From contig JADGOL010000195.1 of the NCBI GenBank assembly GCA_017882995.1, positions 1 to 41,265 of the forward strand: a stretch of DNA of 41,265 nucleotides, read 5' to 3'. Position 1 is the stretch's first letter. Each line of letters begins with the position of its first letter. The stretch comes from Acidimicrobiales bacterium (GTDB lineage: Bacteria; Actinomycetota; Acidimicrobiia; Acidimicrobiales; UBA8190). Of this stretch, positions 18,599-25,306 are shown one piece after another. The position numbers were made by a program, and so were the translations under genes. The notes under the pieces were generated by a model. The model worked only from the letters and a program-made list of their open reading frames with translations. It did no database searches and had not been told where the DNA came from.

Positions 18599-19054
18599 AT
18601 GAGTCACACACAGCTCACAAGAAGGACCGTGGCCATGACCGTGGCCCTGGCAGTGTTGGGTGCTGCGTGTGCTCTCGTTGTGACCGATCAAAGGGGGCGT
18701 ACCGAGGTCCGCCGAACCACAGATGCATTGACGACGGCGGTCAATCGCCAACGACAAGAGAGCGGGCGACTCCTGAGCACCCGGGCGCAGATGCGAACGA
18801 CGGTGTCAGAGGCGCGAACGCTGCAGATGTCTATCTCGCGGACTCAGGCCTCTCTTGCCACCTCGAATGCGTCGATCTCATCGGTGGAAAAGGGCCTCGA
18901 GTTCGGGGGCTTCAACATCTCCGAACTCAACACGTGTCTCGGCGGCGTGACCCAGGCACTCGACCAGGCGGCAGTCGGACAGACCAAGGGCGCACTCTCG
19001 TCACTCGGGGCGGCAGCGGCGAGTTGCGAAGCGGCCAAGCCCGGCGGAGGGTAG
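18599..19054 (+). CDS. Membrane-anchored coiled-coil stalk protein
   Basis: A 151-residue protein with one N-terminal transmembrane helix (AMTVALAVLGAACALVV, residues 12-28), then about 70 residues of coiled coil rich in Arg, Gln, Ser and Thr. It ends with a module containing FNISELNTCLGGVTQALDQA and two Cys residues (113 and 143). The next gene carries the same module with the same 30-residue Cys spacing, so the two arose by duplication. The predicted topology is a short cytoplasmic end with the stalk outside the membrane. The ribosome-binding site is weak. Two bases separate its stop from the next start. No family name is known to me. Confidence 0.72.
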   Translation: MSHTQLTRRTVAMTVALAVLGAACALVVTDQRGRTEVRRTTDALTTAVNRQRQESGRLLSTRAQMRTTVSEARTLQMSISRTQASLATSNASISSVEKGLEFGGFNISELNTCLGGVTQALDQAAVGQTKGALSSLGAAAASCEAAKPGGG

Positions 19055-19056
19055 GT

Positions 19057-20367
19057 GTGGGCCGCCATCGCGCGGGTCGGACCGTTGGATACCTGGTGAT
19101 CCTCTTGCTCCTCTGCCTCGGTTTGGTCGACGACCTTCTGACACAAGTGCGACTTCACCACGCGCAGGTCAGCCTGGCTGTCACCCGGAGAGCGCTGGAT
19201 CGGAGCTCGAGAGAACTGGACTCGGCGCAGCAGACATTGGCGGTAACCAATGCGGCGAAAGTGGCCGATCAGGCGGCACTGAGCCAGCTCTCCGGTGAAC
19301 TCGCTTCTGCTCAACAACGGCTCACTCAGGCCAAGCAGGGTCTGGAATTGCAGAACTACAACATCACCACCCTCAACACCTGCGTGTCTGGCGTGCTGCA
19401 GGCGGTGAAGGACATTCAGGCGGGCCAAGCGCAAGCCGCGATCAGTGCCATCAGCGGTGTGGCGCGCCCGTGCCAGAACCTCCAGGGGTCCAACCCGGGC
19501 GGGCCCGCCTACCCGTTCGACTTCCCCGACCCCGACGTCCTCGACGTTGCCGGGACGTATTTCGCGTACGCCACCAACTCGGCTGGCGGGAACATCCAGA
19601 TCATCAAATCGAATGATCTCTCGCACTGGAAGACGGTCGGAGATGCGCTTCCGAAACCGGCGTCCTGGGCGTCGACGGGGTATACGTGGGCACCAGGAGT
19701 TCTCCATCACCGGCGGCGGTTCCTCCTCTATTACTCGACCGTTCGCCACCACGGCCTCGTCTCGGAACAATGCATCTCCGTGGCGACGGCGCGTCACCCC
19801 GGGGGTCCCTTCGTCGACTCGTCCCAGGCACCGCTCTTATGTCAAGCCGCCCTCGGCGGGTCCATCGACCCCGCGCCGTACACCGATGCATCGGGCAAGC
19901 CCTACCTCACTTGGAAGTCGAACGGAGGAGCCGGCCAGCCGGCGACGATCTGGGCCGAGGCTCTCTCGCCATCGGGCATCACCATGGCGCCACATAGTTC
20001 ACCGACCACTCTGCTCCGGCCCACTCAACCCTGGGAGGGGTCGGTCGTGGAAGGCGCCTTCATGTGGTCTTCAGCGGGCTCCTACTACCTCTTCTACTCG
20101 GGGAACAACTGGAATAGTGCGTCCTATGCCATCGGGGTAGCTCTCTGCACGGGGCCACTTGGCCCCTGTACGAAACCCCTCGATGGCCCCTTCTACATAT
20201 CGAAATCGAATCTGGCAGGCCCCGGTGGCGCCTCGTTGTTTCGGGACCCTCAGGGCAATCCTTGGGTGGCCTTCCACGCGTGGCTGCCCGGTGCCGTCGG
20301 ATACCCAAACGCCCGCCTCCTCTTCGTGCGGCCCTTGGCTTCTCTGGGCAATCTGCCTCCGCCGTAG
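19057..20367 (+). CDS. Membrane-anchored GH43-like glycosidase on a coiled-coil stalk
   Basis: A 436-residue protein. Residues 10-30 form a transmembrane helix (GYLVILLLLCLGLVDDLL) and residues 38-100 a coiled coil. Then comes the same module as the previous gene (YNITTLNTCVSGVLQAVKDI; Cys109 and Cys139). Residues 150-436 look like a five-bladed glycoside hydrolase family 43 propeller: base Asp160 in FPDPDV, Asp271 in GSIDPAPYTD, acid Glu332 in VVEGAFMW, plus WAPGV. GH43 enzymes cleave arabinose- or xylose-containing glycans, here probably outside the cell. GTG 19057 has GGAGG six bases upstream inside the end of the previous gene, so translation is coupled. Confidence 0.82.
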   Translation: MGRHRAGRTVGYLVILLLLCLGLVDDLLTQVRLHHAQVSLAVTRRALDRSSRELDSAQQTLAVTNAAKVADQAALSQLSGELASAQQRLTQAKQGLELQNYNITTLNTCVSGVLQAVKDIQAGQAQAAISAISGVARPCQNLQGSNPGGPAYPFDFPDPDVLDVAGTYFAYATNSAGGNIQIIKSNDLSHWKTVGDALPKPASWASTGYTWAPGVLHHRRRFLLYYSTVRHHGLVSEQCISVATARHPGGPFVDSSQAPLLCQAALGGSIDPAPYTDASGKPYLTWKSNGGAGQPATIWAEALSPSGITMAPHSSPTTLLRPTQPWEGSVVEGAFMWSSAGSYYLFYSGNNWNSASYAIGVALCTGPLGPCTKPLDGPFYISKSNLAGPGGASLFRDPQGNPWVAFHAWLPGAVGYPNARLLFVRPLASLGNLPPP

Positions 20368-20429
20368 CGCACGCCCGTCTGGGACGGTTCGGTTGGAGTG
20401 GCTGACAGGGACGACCGCGCTTCATGGTG

Positions 20430-20467
20430 TGGGTCACTCGGTATCACTCCTCAAGCTGGGTCACTCG
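20430..20467. repeat. 11-bp direct repeat TGGGTCACTCG upstream of a small gene
   Basis: TGGGTCACTCG occurs at 20430-20440 and 20457-20467, a 27-base step, within 55 bases of ATG 20483. It may be a pair of binding sites; no promoter hexamers can be fixed with confidence. Confidence 0.5.
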
Positions 20468-20482
20468 ACGAGACTGCGAACC

Positions 20483-20809
20483 ATGGCATTTGGTCAACAA
20501 GCTGGCCCACCTGCCTCGGCGAGCCAGGTGCGAGAGCTGCTGGCCCTCCTCAAGAACGCGGGCCACACCAGCTTCCGCGAGGCGCGCGGCCCAATGGGGT
20601 TGACTCAACGTCAAGCCTCGGGCAACTTCACTCGCGACGAGGCGACGGAGTTCATCGACCGGCTGCAGGATGCAGAGTTCACGGGGACAGCAGTTGCTGT
20701 AGTCCCGGCTTCTCGGCTGTCGGCAACAGAACAGTTGCTTCGGCGCATGCCCGCCGAGCAGCTCGCTGAGGAGCTTCACCGTCGGGGTTGGACGGCGTCC
20801 AAGCCCTGA
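20483..20809 (+). CDS. Conserved-looking small protein (108 aa), unknown function
   Basis: A soluble, helix-rich protein. The central part AGHTSFREARGPMGLTQRQA and FTRDEATEFIDRLQDAEF has the look of a conserved helical motif known from short uncharacterised actinobacterial proteins. The C-terminus (LRRMPAEQLAEELHRRGW) is a further amphipathic helix. No signal peptide or metal motif is present. The ribosome-binding site before ATG 20483 is weak, and the frame continues upstream through a region with no conserved residues. It lies after the GH43 gene on the same strand with a 115-base gap, so it is probably a separate unit. A hairpin follows. Confidence 0.62.
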   Translation: MAFGQQAGPPASASQVRELLALLKNAGHTSFREARGPMGLTQRQASGNFTRDEATEFIDRLQDAEFTGTAVAVVPASRLSATEQLLRRMPAEQLAEELHRRGWTASKP

Positions 20810-20853
20810 TCCCGGCCGGAGATGCGCGCCGCCTGGGGGTTGCCGGCCACGAA

Positions 20854-20868
20854 GTCTCGTCTCGAGAC
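20854..20868 (+). terminator. Short hairpin between two plus-strand genes
   Basis: GTCTCG, loop TCT, CGAGAC. It lies 45 bases after the small gene and 30 bases before the next start. It may be a terminator or an operator-like palindrome. Confidence 0.35.
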
Positions 20869-20898
20869 ACTTGTCCCTGGCCTCACAGGTGATGCCCG

Positions 20899-21318
20899 AT
20901 GAGCTACGTTCGGCCGATGCGCAGGGTGAGCCCGAGGTTCATCGTCGGTGTGTTCGCGGGGCTGAGAGTGGCAATCGGGGTGGCCTTCATGATCGCCCCA
21001 GATCGGATGAGGGGATCGTCCGATAGATCATCTGGTGCCACACTCATGACGCGCAGCTTCGCGGTCCGTGAGGCGGTGCTTGGTGTCGGTGGGCTGCTCG
21101 CCGTGGCGGGCCGAGGCCATTCTCTCGCTGCGGTTCGGACGTGGGCCGGTCTGGGTGCACTGACCGACATCGGGGACCTCGGGGCTTCCCTGGCCGGTGC
21201 CAAAGAGAGAGGGCAATCGGTGCGCGGGCCGGCGCTGGTGGCGACGACTGGTCTTCTCCTTGAGCTATGGGCTCTCGCCGCTCCGTCTCACGTGTCAACA
21301 GAGTCTCAGGTGATCTGA
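20899..21318 (+). CDS. Small multi-spanning membrane protein (DUF4267-like)
   Basis: A 139-residue protein with about three or four hydrophobic segments: FIVGVFAGLRVAIGVAFMIA, REAVLGVGGLLAVAG, and ALVATTGLLLELWALAA at the end. The arrangement resembles DUF4267-type membrane proteins with an R-x-x-x-R-D-like loop (MTRSFAVREAVLG), but the match is approximate. ATG 20899 has AGGTGA six bases upstream. The SDR gene starts two bases after its stop, so the two form an operon. Function unknown; it may help transport or organise the substrate of the reductase (speculative). Confidence 0.72.
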   Translation: MSYVRPMRRVSPRFIVGVFAGLRVAIGVAFMIAPDRMRGSSDRSSGATLMTRSFAVREAVLGVGGLLAVAGRGHSLAAVRTWAGLGALTDIGDLGASLAGAKERGQSVRGPALVATTGLLLELWALAAPSHVSTESQVI

Positions 21319-21319
21319 C

Positions 21320-22114
21320 ATGGGGCGACTGGACGACAGAGTCGCCATCGTCACCGGTGGAGGTGGTGGAATCGGAGGGGCAACGGCTCTGGCCTTGGCG
21401 AGAGAAGGTGCGTCTGTCGTCATCGTCGACATCGACGGCCCTCGAGCCGAGGAAGTCGCCCAGGCCGTCAACGCCGCGGACGGAAACGCCGTCAGCGTTT
21501 CGGCCGATCTCTCGGAGGAAGCCGAAGTGGTGGCGACGGTCACGGCGACCATGGCCCGCTATGGACGCCTCGACGTGCTCCACAACAATGCGGCGTTGAC
21601 GGAGTCCGATTTCTTGTCGCGTGACACCCAGGTGACCGATCTGTCGCTCGATGTCTGGGAGAGAACCATGGCGGTCAACCTGCGCAGCCAGATGCTGATG
21701 TGCAAACACGTCATCCCTGAGATGATCCGCGATGGTGGTGGATCAATCATCAACATGTCCTCGGGTGCATCGCTGAAAGGAGACCGCACTCGTACCGCCT
21801 ATGGCGTCTCCAAAGCGGGGGTCAACACGCTGACGATGTACGTGGCGGCTTCGCATGGCAAGCAGGGAGTGCGCGTCAACACGATCGTTCCGGGCCTCAT
21901 CATCACCGACGCCGTTCGTGCCCATCTGACCGAGCGAATGCTGGCCGGGCTCGGTCGGGCCACCCTCACGCCGTATGTCGGCCAGCCCGAAGACGTCGCC
22001 AACCTCGTCGTCTTTCTGGCCTCAGACGAGTCGCGCTACATCACGGGACAGATGATCGCGATCGACGGCGGCATGACCGCCCACGTCGGTGCCGTCGGCC
22101 AGGACGACAAGTAG
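21320..22114 (+). CDS. Short-chain dehydrogenase/reductase (classical SDR)
   Basis: A 264-residue NAD(P)-dependent oxidoreductase. The nucleotide site is TGGGGGIG (residues 13-19), with VDIDG after strand 2; the acidic Asp there favours NAD over NADP. NNAA (89-92), the structural Asn120, the catalytic Ser147 or 148 (NMSSGAS) and Tyr161-x3-Lys165 (YGVSK) are all present. The C-terminal SRYITGQMIAIDGGM is typical. AGGTGA lies eight bases before the ATG, and the gene follows the membrane-protein gene by one base. It converges on another SDR from which it differs clearly in sequence. Substrate unknown. Confidence 0.93.
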   Translation: MGRLDDRVAIVTGGGGGIGGATALALAREGASVVIVDIDGPRAEEVAQAVNAADGNAVSVSADLSEEAEVVATVTATMARYGRLDVLHNNAALTESDFLSRDTQVTDLSLDVWERTMAVNLRSQMLMCKHVIPEMIRDGGGSIINMSSGASLKGDRTRTAYGVSKAGVNTLTMYVAASHGKQGVRVNTIVPGLIITDAVRAHLTERMLAGLGRATLTPYVGQPEDVANLVVFLASDESRYITGQMIAIDGGMTAHVGAVGQDDK

Positions 22115-22130
22115 TCCAGGCAGGAGCCCA

Positions 22131-22931
22131 TCAGGTCGGTCCGAGGATGTAGGAGCCGTTCTCGGGGTGGTGGTACCAGCCACTCGAGGCCTGGGTTCCG
22201 CCATCGACATGGATGGTCTGACCCGTGATGTAGCTCGAGAGCGAGCCGGCCAGGAAGACTGCGGCGCCCGCCATCTCGTCGACATGGCCGGGACGGCCCA
22301 TCGGAACGGTGAGGCCGAAACGCTCCTCGGCCCCAGGAGGCGCCACCGACGCCATGCCCTCGGTGAGAGTGATGTCGGGGGCCAACGCGTTCACCCGGAT
22401 GCCATGGGGCGCGAGCTCCAGTGCCGCGGTCTTCGTAAAATTGATGACACCGGCTTTCGCAGCCGCGTAGGCCGCGTATCCCGGTGCCGCTCGCACCCCC
22501 TCGATCGAGGTCACGCTGATGATGCTGCCCCCCTCCCCGTTCTCGACCATCGTCCGCGCCACTCGTTGGGTGCACAGGATCACGTGCTTGAGGTTGGCCC
22601 GGTAGAGGGCGTCCCATCCGTTCTCGGAGGTCTCGAGGATCGGCGACGAGAAGACACCCCCGGCGTTGTTCACCAGAATGGTGACCGGTCCGAGCTCTGC
22701 CGTCGTGCGAGCCAGGGCAGCATCCACCTCGGCTGAGTCGCGGACGTCGGTGGTCAGGCCGAGCCCACCGACTTCTTGGGCCGCCGACGCCGCCGTCTCG
22801 GCATCACGTTCCCAGATCGCCACCGAGGCGCCGAAAGCGGCGAGGCCGCGGGCGATACCCCGGCCGATTCCTGCTCCTCCGCCGGTCACGACAGCCACTC
22901 GATCGGTGAGCAGCACTGATGAAGGCTCCAT
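22131..22931 (-). CDS. Short-chain dehydrogenase/reductase (classical SDR)
   Basis: A 266-residue enzyme with TGGGAGIG (16-23), NNAGG (88-92), Ser142 (SVTSIEG) and Tyr155-x3-Lys159 (YAAAK). The C-terminal LSSYITGQTIHVDGG completes the family pattern. The residue after strand 2 is WERDAE, which favours NAD. Two starts are plausible: ATG 22931 and GTG 22937. AGGTGA is five bases before the GTG and eleven before the ATG, so the GTG may be real. It is divergent from the AhpD-like gene over an 80-base gap holding TTATTA, a possible -10. The C-terminal tail (GWYHHPENGSYILGPT) is longer than usual. Confidence 0.92.
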   Translation of the reverse strand: MEPSSVLLTDRVAVVTGGGAGIGRGIARGLAAFGASVAIWERDAETAASAAQEVGGLGLTTDVRDSAEVDAALARTTAELGPVTILVNNAGGVFSSPILETSENGWDALYRANLKHVILCTQRVARTMVENGEGGSIISVTSIEGVRAAPGYAAYAAAKAGVINFTKTAALELAPHGIRVNALAPDITLTEGMASVAPPGAEERFGLTVPMGRPGHVDEMAGAAVFLAGSLSSYITGQTIHVDGGTQASSGWYHHPENGSYILGPT

Positions 22932-23011
22932 GGACACGACAATCACCTGCCTAATAAGTTCGAGAGGACATCGAATACAGATCCGCTGTGCCGGCCGAGA
23001 GTAGGTATCCC

Positions 23012-23599
23012 ATGCCCAGGATAGAACCGATCCCCTTGGACCGGCTCGCCGACGAACCACGACGGATCATCGAGGAGGGCGTGGCGGACGGCACCTACGC
23101 CACTCCGATCCCACTTCAGATCTTCGCCTACAAGACCGCACAGATCCTGATGACCAACGCGGCGCGTGGCGCCATGGGGAAGCGGAGCCTCCTCGGGGCA
23201 CGGATCGTCGAGCTCATCCGAATCCGCAGCGCCCAGCTGGGCGAGTGCCAGCCCTGTATGCAGTCCCGCAAGCACGATTCGATCACCGACGAGGATGTCG
23301 CCTGTCTGATCACTCCGGGTGGCTCGAAACTAACCGAGCAGGAACGTCTGGCCGTGGCGTTCCTCGACCTACTTTCGGCCGACCACCACGCCATCGACGA
23401 CGAGGTCTACCGTGAGCTCGGAAGAGTCTTCACCGCCGCCCAGATCGTCGAACTCGGCGTTACCTGTGCCAGCACCATGGGCCTCCATCGGTTCATCCAC
23501 ACCCTCGATGTGTACGGAACGAGCCCTCCGGTGATCGCCTACAACCAGGACCAGGTCGACACCGCCTACTCCGATGTCTCCGAACAGGCGCCGGCATGA
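23012..23599 (+). CDS. AhpD-like/carboxymuconolactone-decarboxylase-family protein
   Basis: A 195-residue all-helical protein of the AhpD-like superfamily. The core is LIRIRSAQLGECQPCMQSRK, with a Cys-x2-Cys pair (Cys79 and Cys82) and a His six residues later. This is the redox-active or metal-site region shared by AhpD peroxidases and carboxymuconolactone decarboxylases. Which activity applies cannot be told from the motif. The start is ATG 23012, preceded by a weak GTAGG; GTG 22988 would add eight residues. The next gene begins inside its last codons with an ATGA overlap, so they form one transcription unit. Confidence 0.85.
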   Translation: MPRIEPIPLDRLADEPRRIIEEGVADGTYATPIPLQIFAYKTAQILMTNAARGAMGKRSLLGARIVELIRIRSAQLGECQPCMQSRKHDSITDEDVACLITPGGSKLTEQERLAVAFLDLLSADHHAIDDEVYRELGRVFTAAQIVELGVTCASTMGLHRFIHTLDVYGTSPPVIAYNQDQVDTAYSDVSEQAPA

Positions 23600-24600
23600 G
23601 CGAGACGGTCCTCGTCACCGGCGCGACCGGGCTGGCCGGCGCCAACATCTGCAGACTCCTGATCGAGCGCGGAGACAGTGTCCGGGCCTTGGCTCGCCCT
23701 TCGGCTGACACGCAGCCACTCGTTGCCCTGGGAGCCCAGGTCATCAGTGGCGACATCACTGATGCCCACGATGTGCTGCGCGCTGGGACCGGCGCCGATT
23801 CGGCGATTCACTGCGCCGCGCTGCTGGGCGGCGCCAGCCAGAACCTGCCGGACTTCGAGGCCGTCAACATCCAAGGCACGAAACATGTCCTCGACGCCGC
23901 CGCGGCCCTCGGCATGCGCCGGGTCGTCGCTGTCAGTACCGGCACCTTCTTCGACACGACCGACGGTCTCGAGCGCGAGGACGCTCCGGTGATGAAGGAA
24001 CCAAGCTCGGATCCATACACGATCACCAAGATGGCGGCGTTCCAAGAGACCATGGCCCGGACGACGGCCGGTCAAGACGTAGTCACCACCCACCCGGGCG
24101 CGATCTTCGGGCCATCTCCGGTCGCCGGCAACGCTCTTGGTCGGACCAGCTTCAACCGCGTGCTTCTGTCCGCCCTACGTCAACGCATCACGCAGTATCT
24201 GACCTTTCCTGTGAGCTGGGTCTTCGCCGACGACATCGCCCGTGGTTGCATTCTGGCTCTCGATCGTGGTGTGTCGGGCGAGCGCTACATGCTCGACGGC
24301 CGTCCCGAAGACGTGGTGAGCACGGCCGAAGCCTGCAACCGAATCTGTGCCCTGGCGGGAATCGACCACCGGGTAGACGACGTCGAGCCGTCAGACGATC
24401 CTGAATTGCTAGCGGTATTCGGGCCGACGTTGATGGCGATCGCCTTCAAGTTGGCATCGGTCCGGACGCCTCGCCGCGACCTGACCGAATCGAAGACGTA
24501 CAAGAGACTCGGCTACGACCCCATCAGCCTCGATGAAGGTCTCCGATTCACCGCCGAGTGGCTCCGCAATATCGGCAGTCTCGACCGTACTCGCTCTTGA
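23596..24600 (+). CDS. NAD-dependent epimerase/dehydratase (extended SDR)
   Basis: A 334-residue extended SDR. The dinucleotide site is VLVTGATGLAGANICRLL (residues 5-22), the strand-4 motif is IHCAALLGG, and the catalytic pair is Tyr141-x3-Lys145 in DPYTITK, with Ser/Thr in AVSTGTFF. A late helix contains SVRTPRRDLTESKTYKRLGY. Members act as sugar epimerases, 3-beta-hydroxysteroid dehydrogenases or aldehyde/ketone reductases. The neighbourhood of catabolic SDRs favours a 3-hydroxysteroid- or dihydroflavonol-reductase-like role over a sugar role, but this is inference. ATG 23596 overlaps the TGA of the AhpD-like gene. Confidence 0.9.
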   Translation: MSETVLVTGATGLAGANICRLLIERGDSVRALARPSADTQPLVALGAQVISGDITDAHDVLRAGTGADSAIHCAALLGGASQNLPDFEAVNIQGTKHVLDAAAALGMRRVVAVSTGTFFDTTDGLEREDAPVMKEPSSDPYTITKMAAFQETMARTTAGQDVVTTHPGAIFGPSPVAGNALGRTSFNRVLLSALRQRITQYLTFPVSWVFADDIARGCILALDRGVSGERYMLDGRPEDVVSTAEACNRICALAGIDHRVDDVEPSDDPELLAVFGPTLMAIAFKLASVRTPRRDLTESKTYKRLGYDPISLDEGLRFTAEWLRNIGSLDRTRS

Positions 24601-24632
24601 GAATTTCCCTTCCCGGAAACGGACCCGAATAC

Positions 24633-25064
24633 TCACATTGACGCCGGACGCTCACAGAAGTCCTTGAGTCGAGCCATCGACGAGACAACGTTCGCCTTCG
24701 CGAGTCGCACTGCGAGCCAACGCAATCCAGGGACCCGCGAACGCACCTCGTCGTCCGTCACCAACATCGTTCCACCGTCGGCCATTGGTGAGAGTCGGTA
24801 TTCCTCGTCGACGTGCACGAAGGCAAGGTCAATCGCCGCGGCCATGCACCGCGTCTCCTCGACCACACGGATGCGGTCATGCAAGGTGAGTCTCAGTGGT
24901 CCAAATGCACTGTGCCAACGGGCGTGCTGTCCGACCTTCGGATAGTCGACGGGCACGTCGAGCGGTACGACGCCGTCCCAGATGGTCACCTCGTCGGGAA
25001 CTGTCAATGCCCTCCATACCCTGTCGACAGGCGCCGCGATCCGGGTTGACGCACCGACGTGCAC
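24633..25064 (-). CDS. SRPBCC-superfamily protein (polyketide-cyclase-like)
   Basis: A 143-residue START/SRPBCC-fold protein. The N-terminal STRIAAPVDRVWRALTVPDE is the classic first strand and helices, and the C-terminal helix is VSSMARLKDFCE. It has a hydrophobic pocket and typically binds or cyclises lipidic ligands. GTG 25064 is supported by TAGGTT exactly six bases upstream. It is convergent with the extended SDR and divergent from the large YELYCPG gene, with a perfect 19-bp palindrome in the gap. Its ligand is unknown. Confidence 0.85.
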   Translation of the reverse strand: MHVGASTRIAAPVDRVWRALTVPDEVTIWDGVVPLDVPVDYPKVGQHARWHSAFGPLRLTLHDRIRVVEETRCMAAAIDLAFVHVDEEYRLSPMADGGTMLVTDDEVRSRVPGLRWLAVRLAKANVVSSMARLKDFCERPASM

Positions 25065-25076
25065 GCATCCAACCTA
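25065..25076 (-). promoter_or_regulatory. Leaderless -10 element, TAGGTT-N6-GTG
   Basis: Minus-strand TAGGTT, then GGATGC, then GTG 25064. The spacing is identical to the other leaderless candidates. Confidence 0.55.
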
Positions 25077-25113
25077 TCGACGGCACTCGCGGCGAAGGAG
25101 GGACCGCCTTGGG

Positions 25114-25132
25114 CCGGTGAAGCGTTCACCGG
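25114..25132. promoter_or_regulatory. Perfect 19-bp palindrome, candidate operator
   Basis: CCGGTGAA, centre GCG, TTCACCGG. It lies between the divergent SRPBCC and YELYCPG genes, about 40 bases upstream of the minus-strand -10. Size and symmetry fit a dimeric repressor site. No regulator gene is adjacent. Confidence 0.5.
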
Positions 25133-25306
25133 TTGATTGGCCCCCAATAGTGCATCAAGGGGGTGGGATTTCATCAGTATTGACGAGGTGCCTACACGGG
25201 CTTCTGGACCAATCTAGAAGTGGCGGGGTTGAGGCGTCCGCTGGATGAGCCTGGGGGGGCTTCAGGCGTCGGCCTGATCCTCAATGCCGAGATGAAACGA
25301 GGCGCG

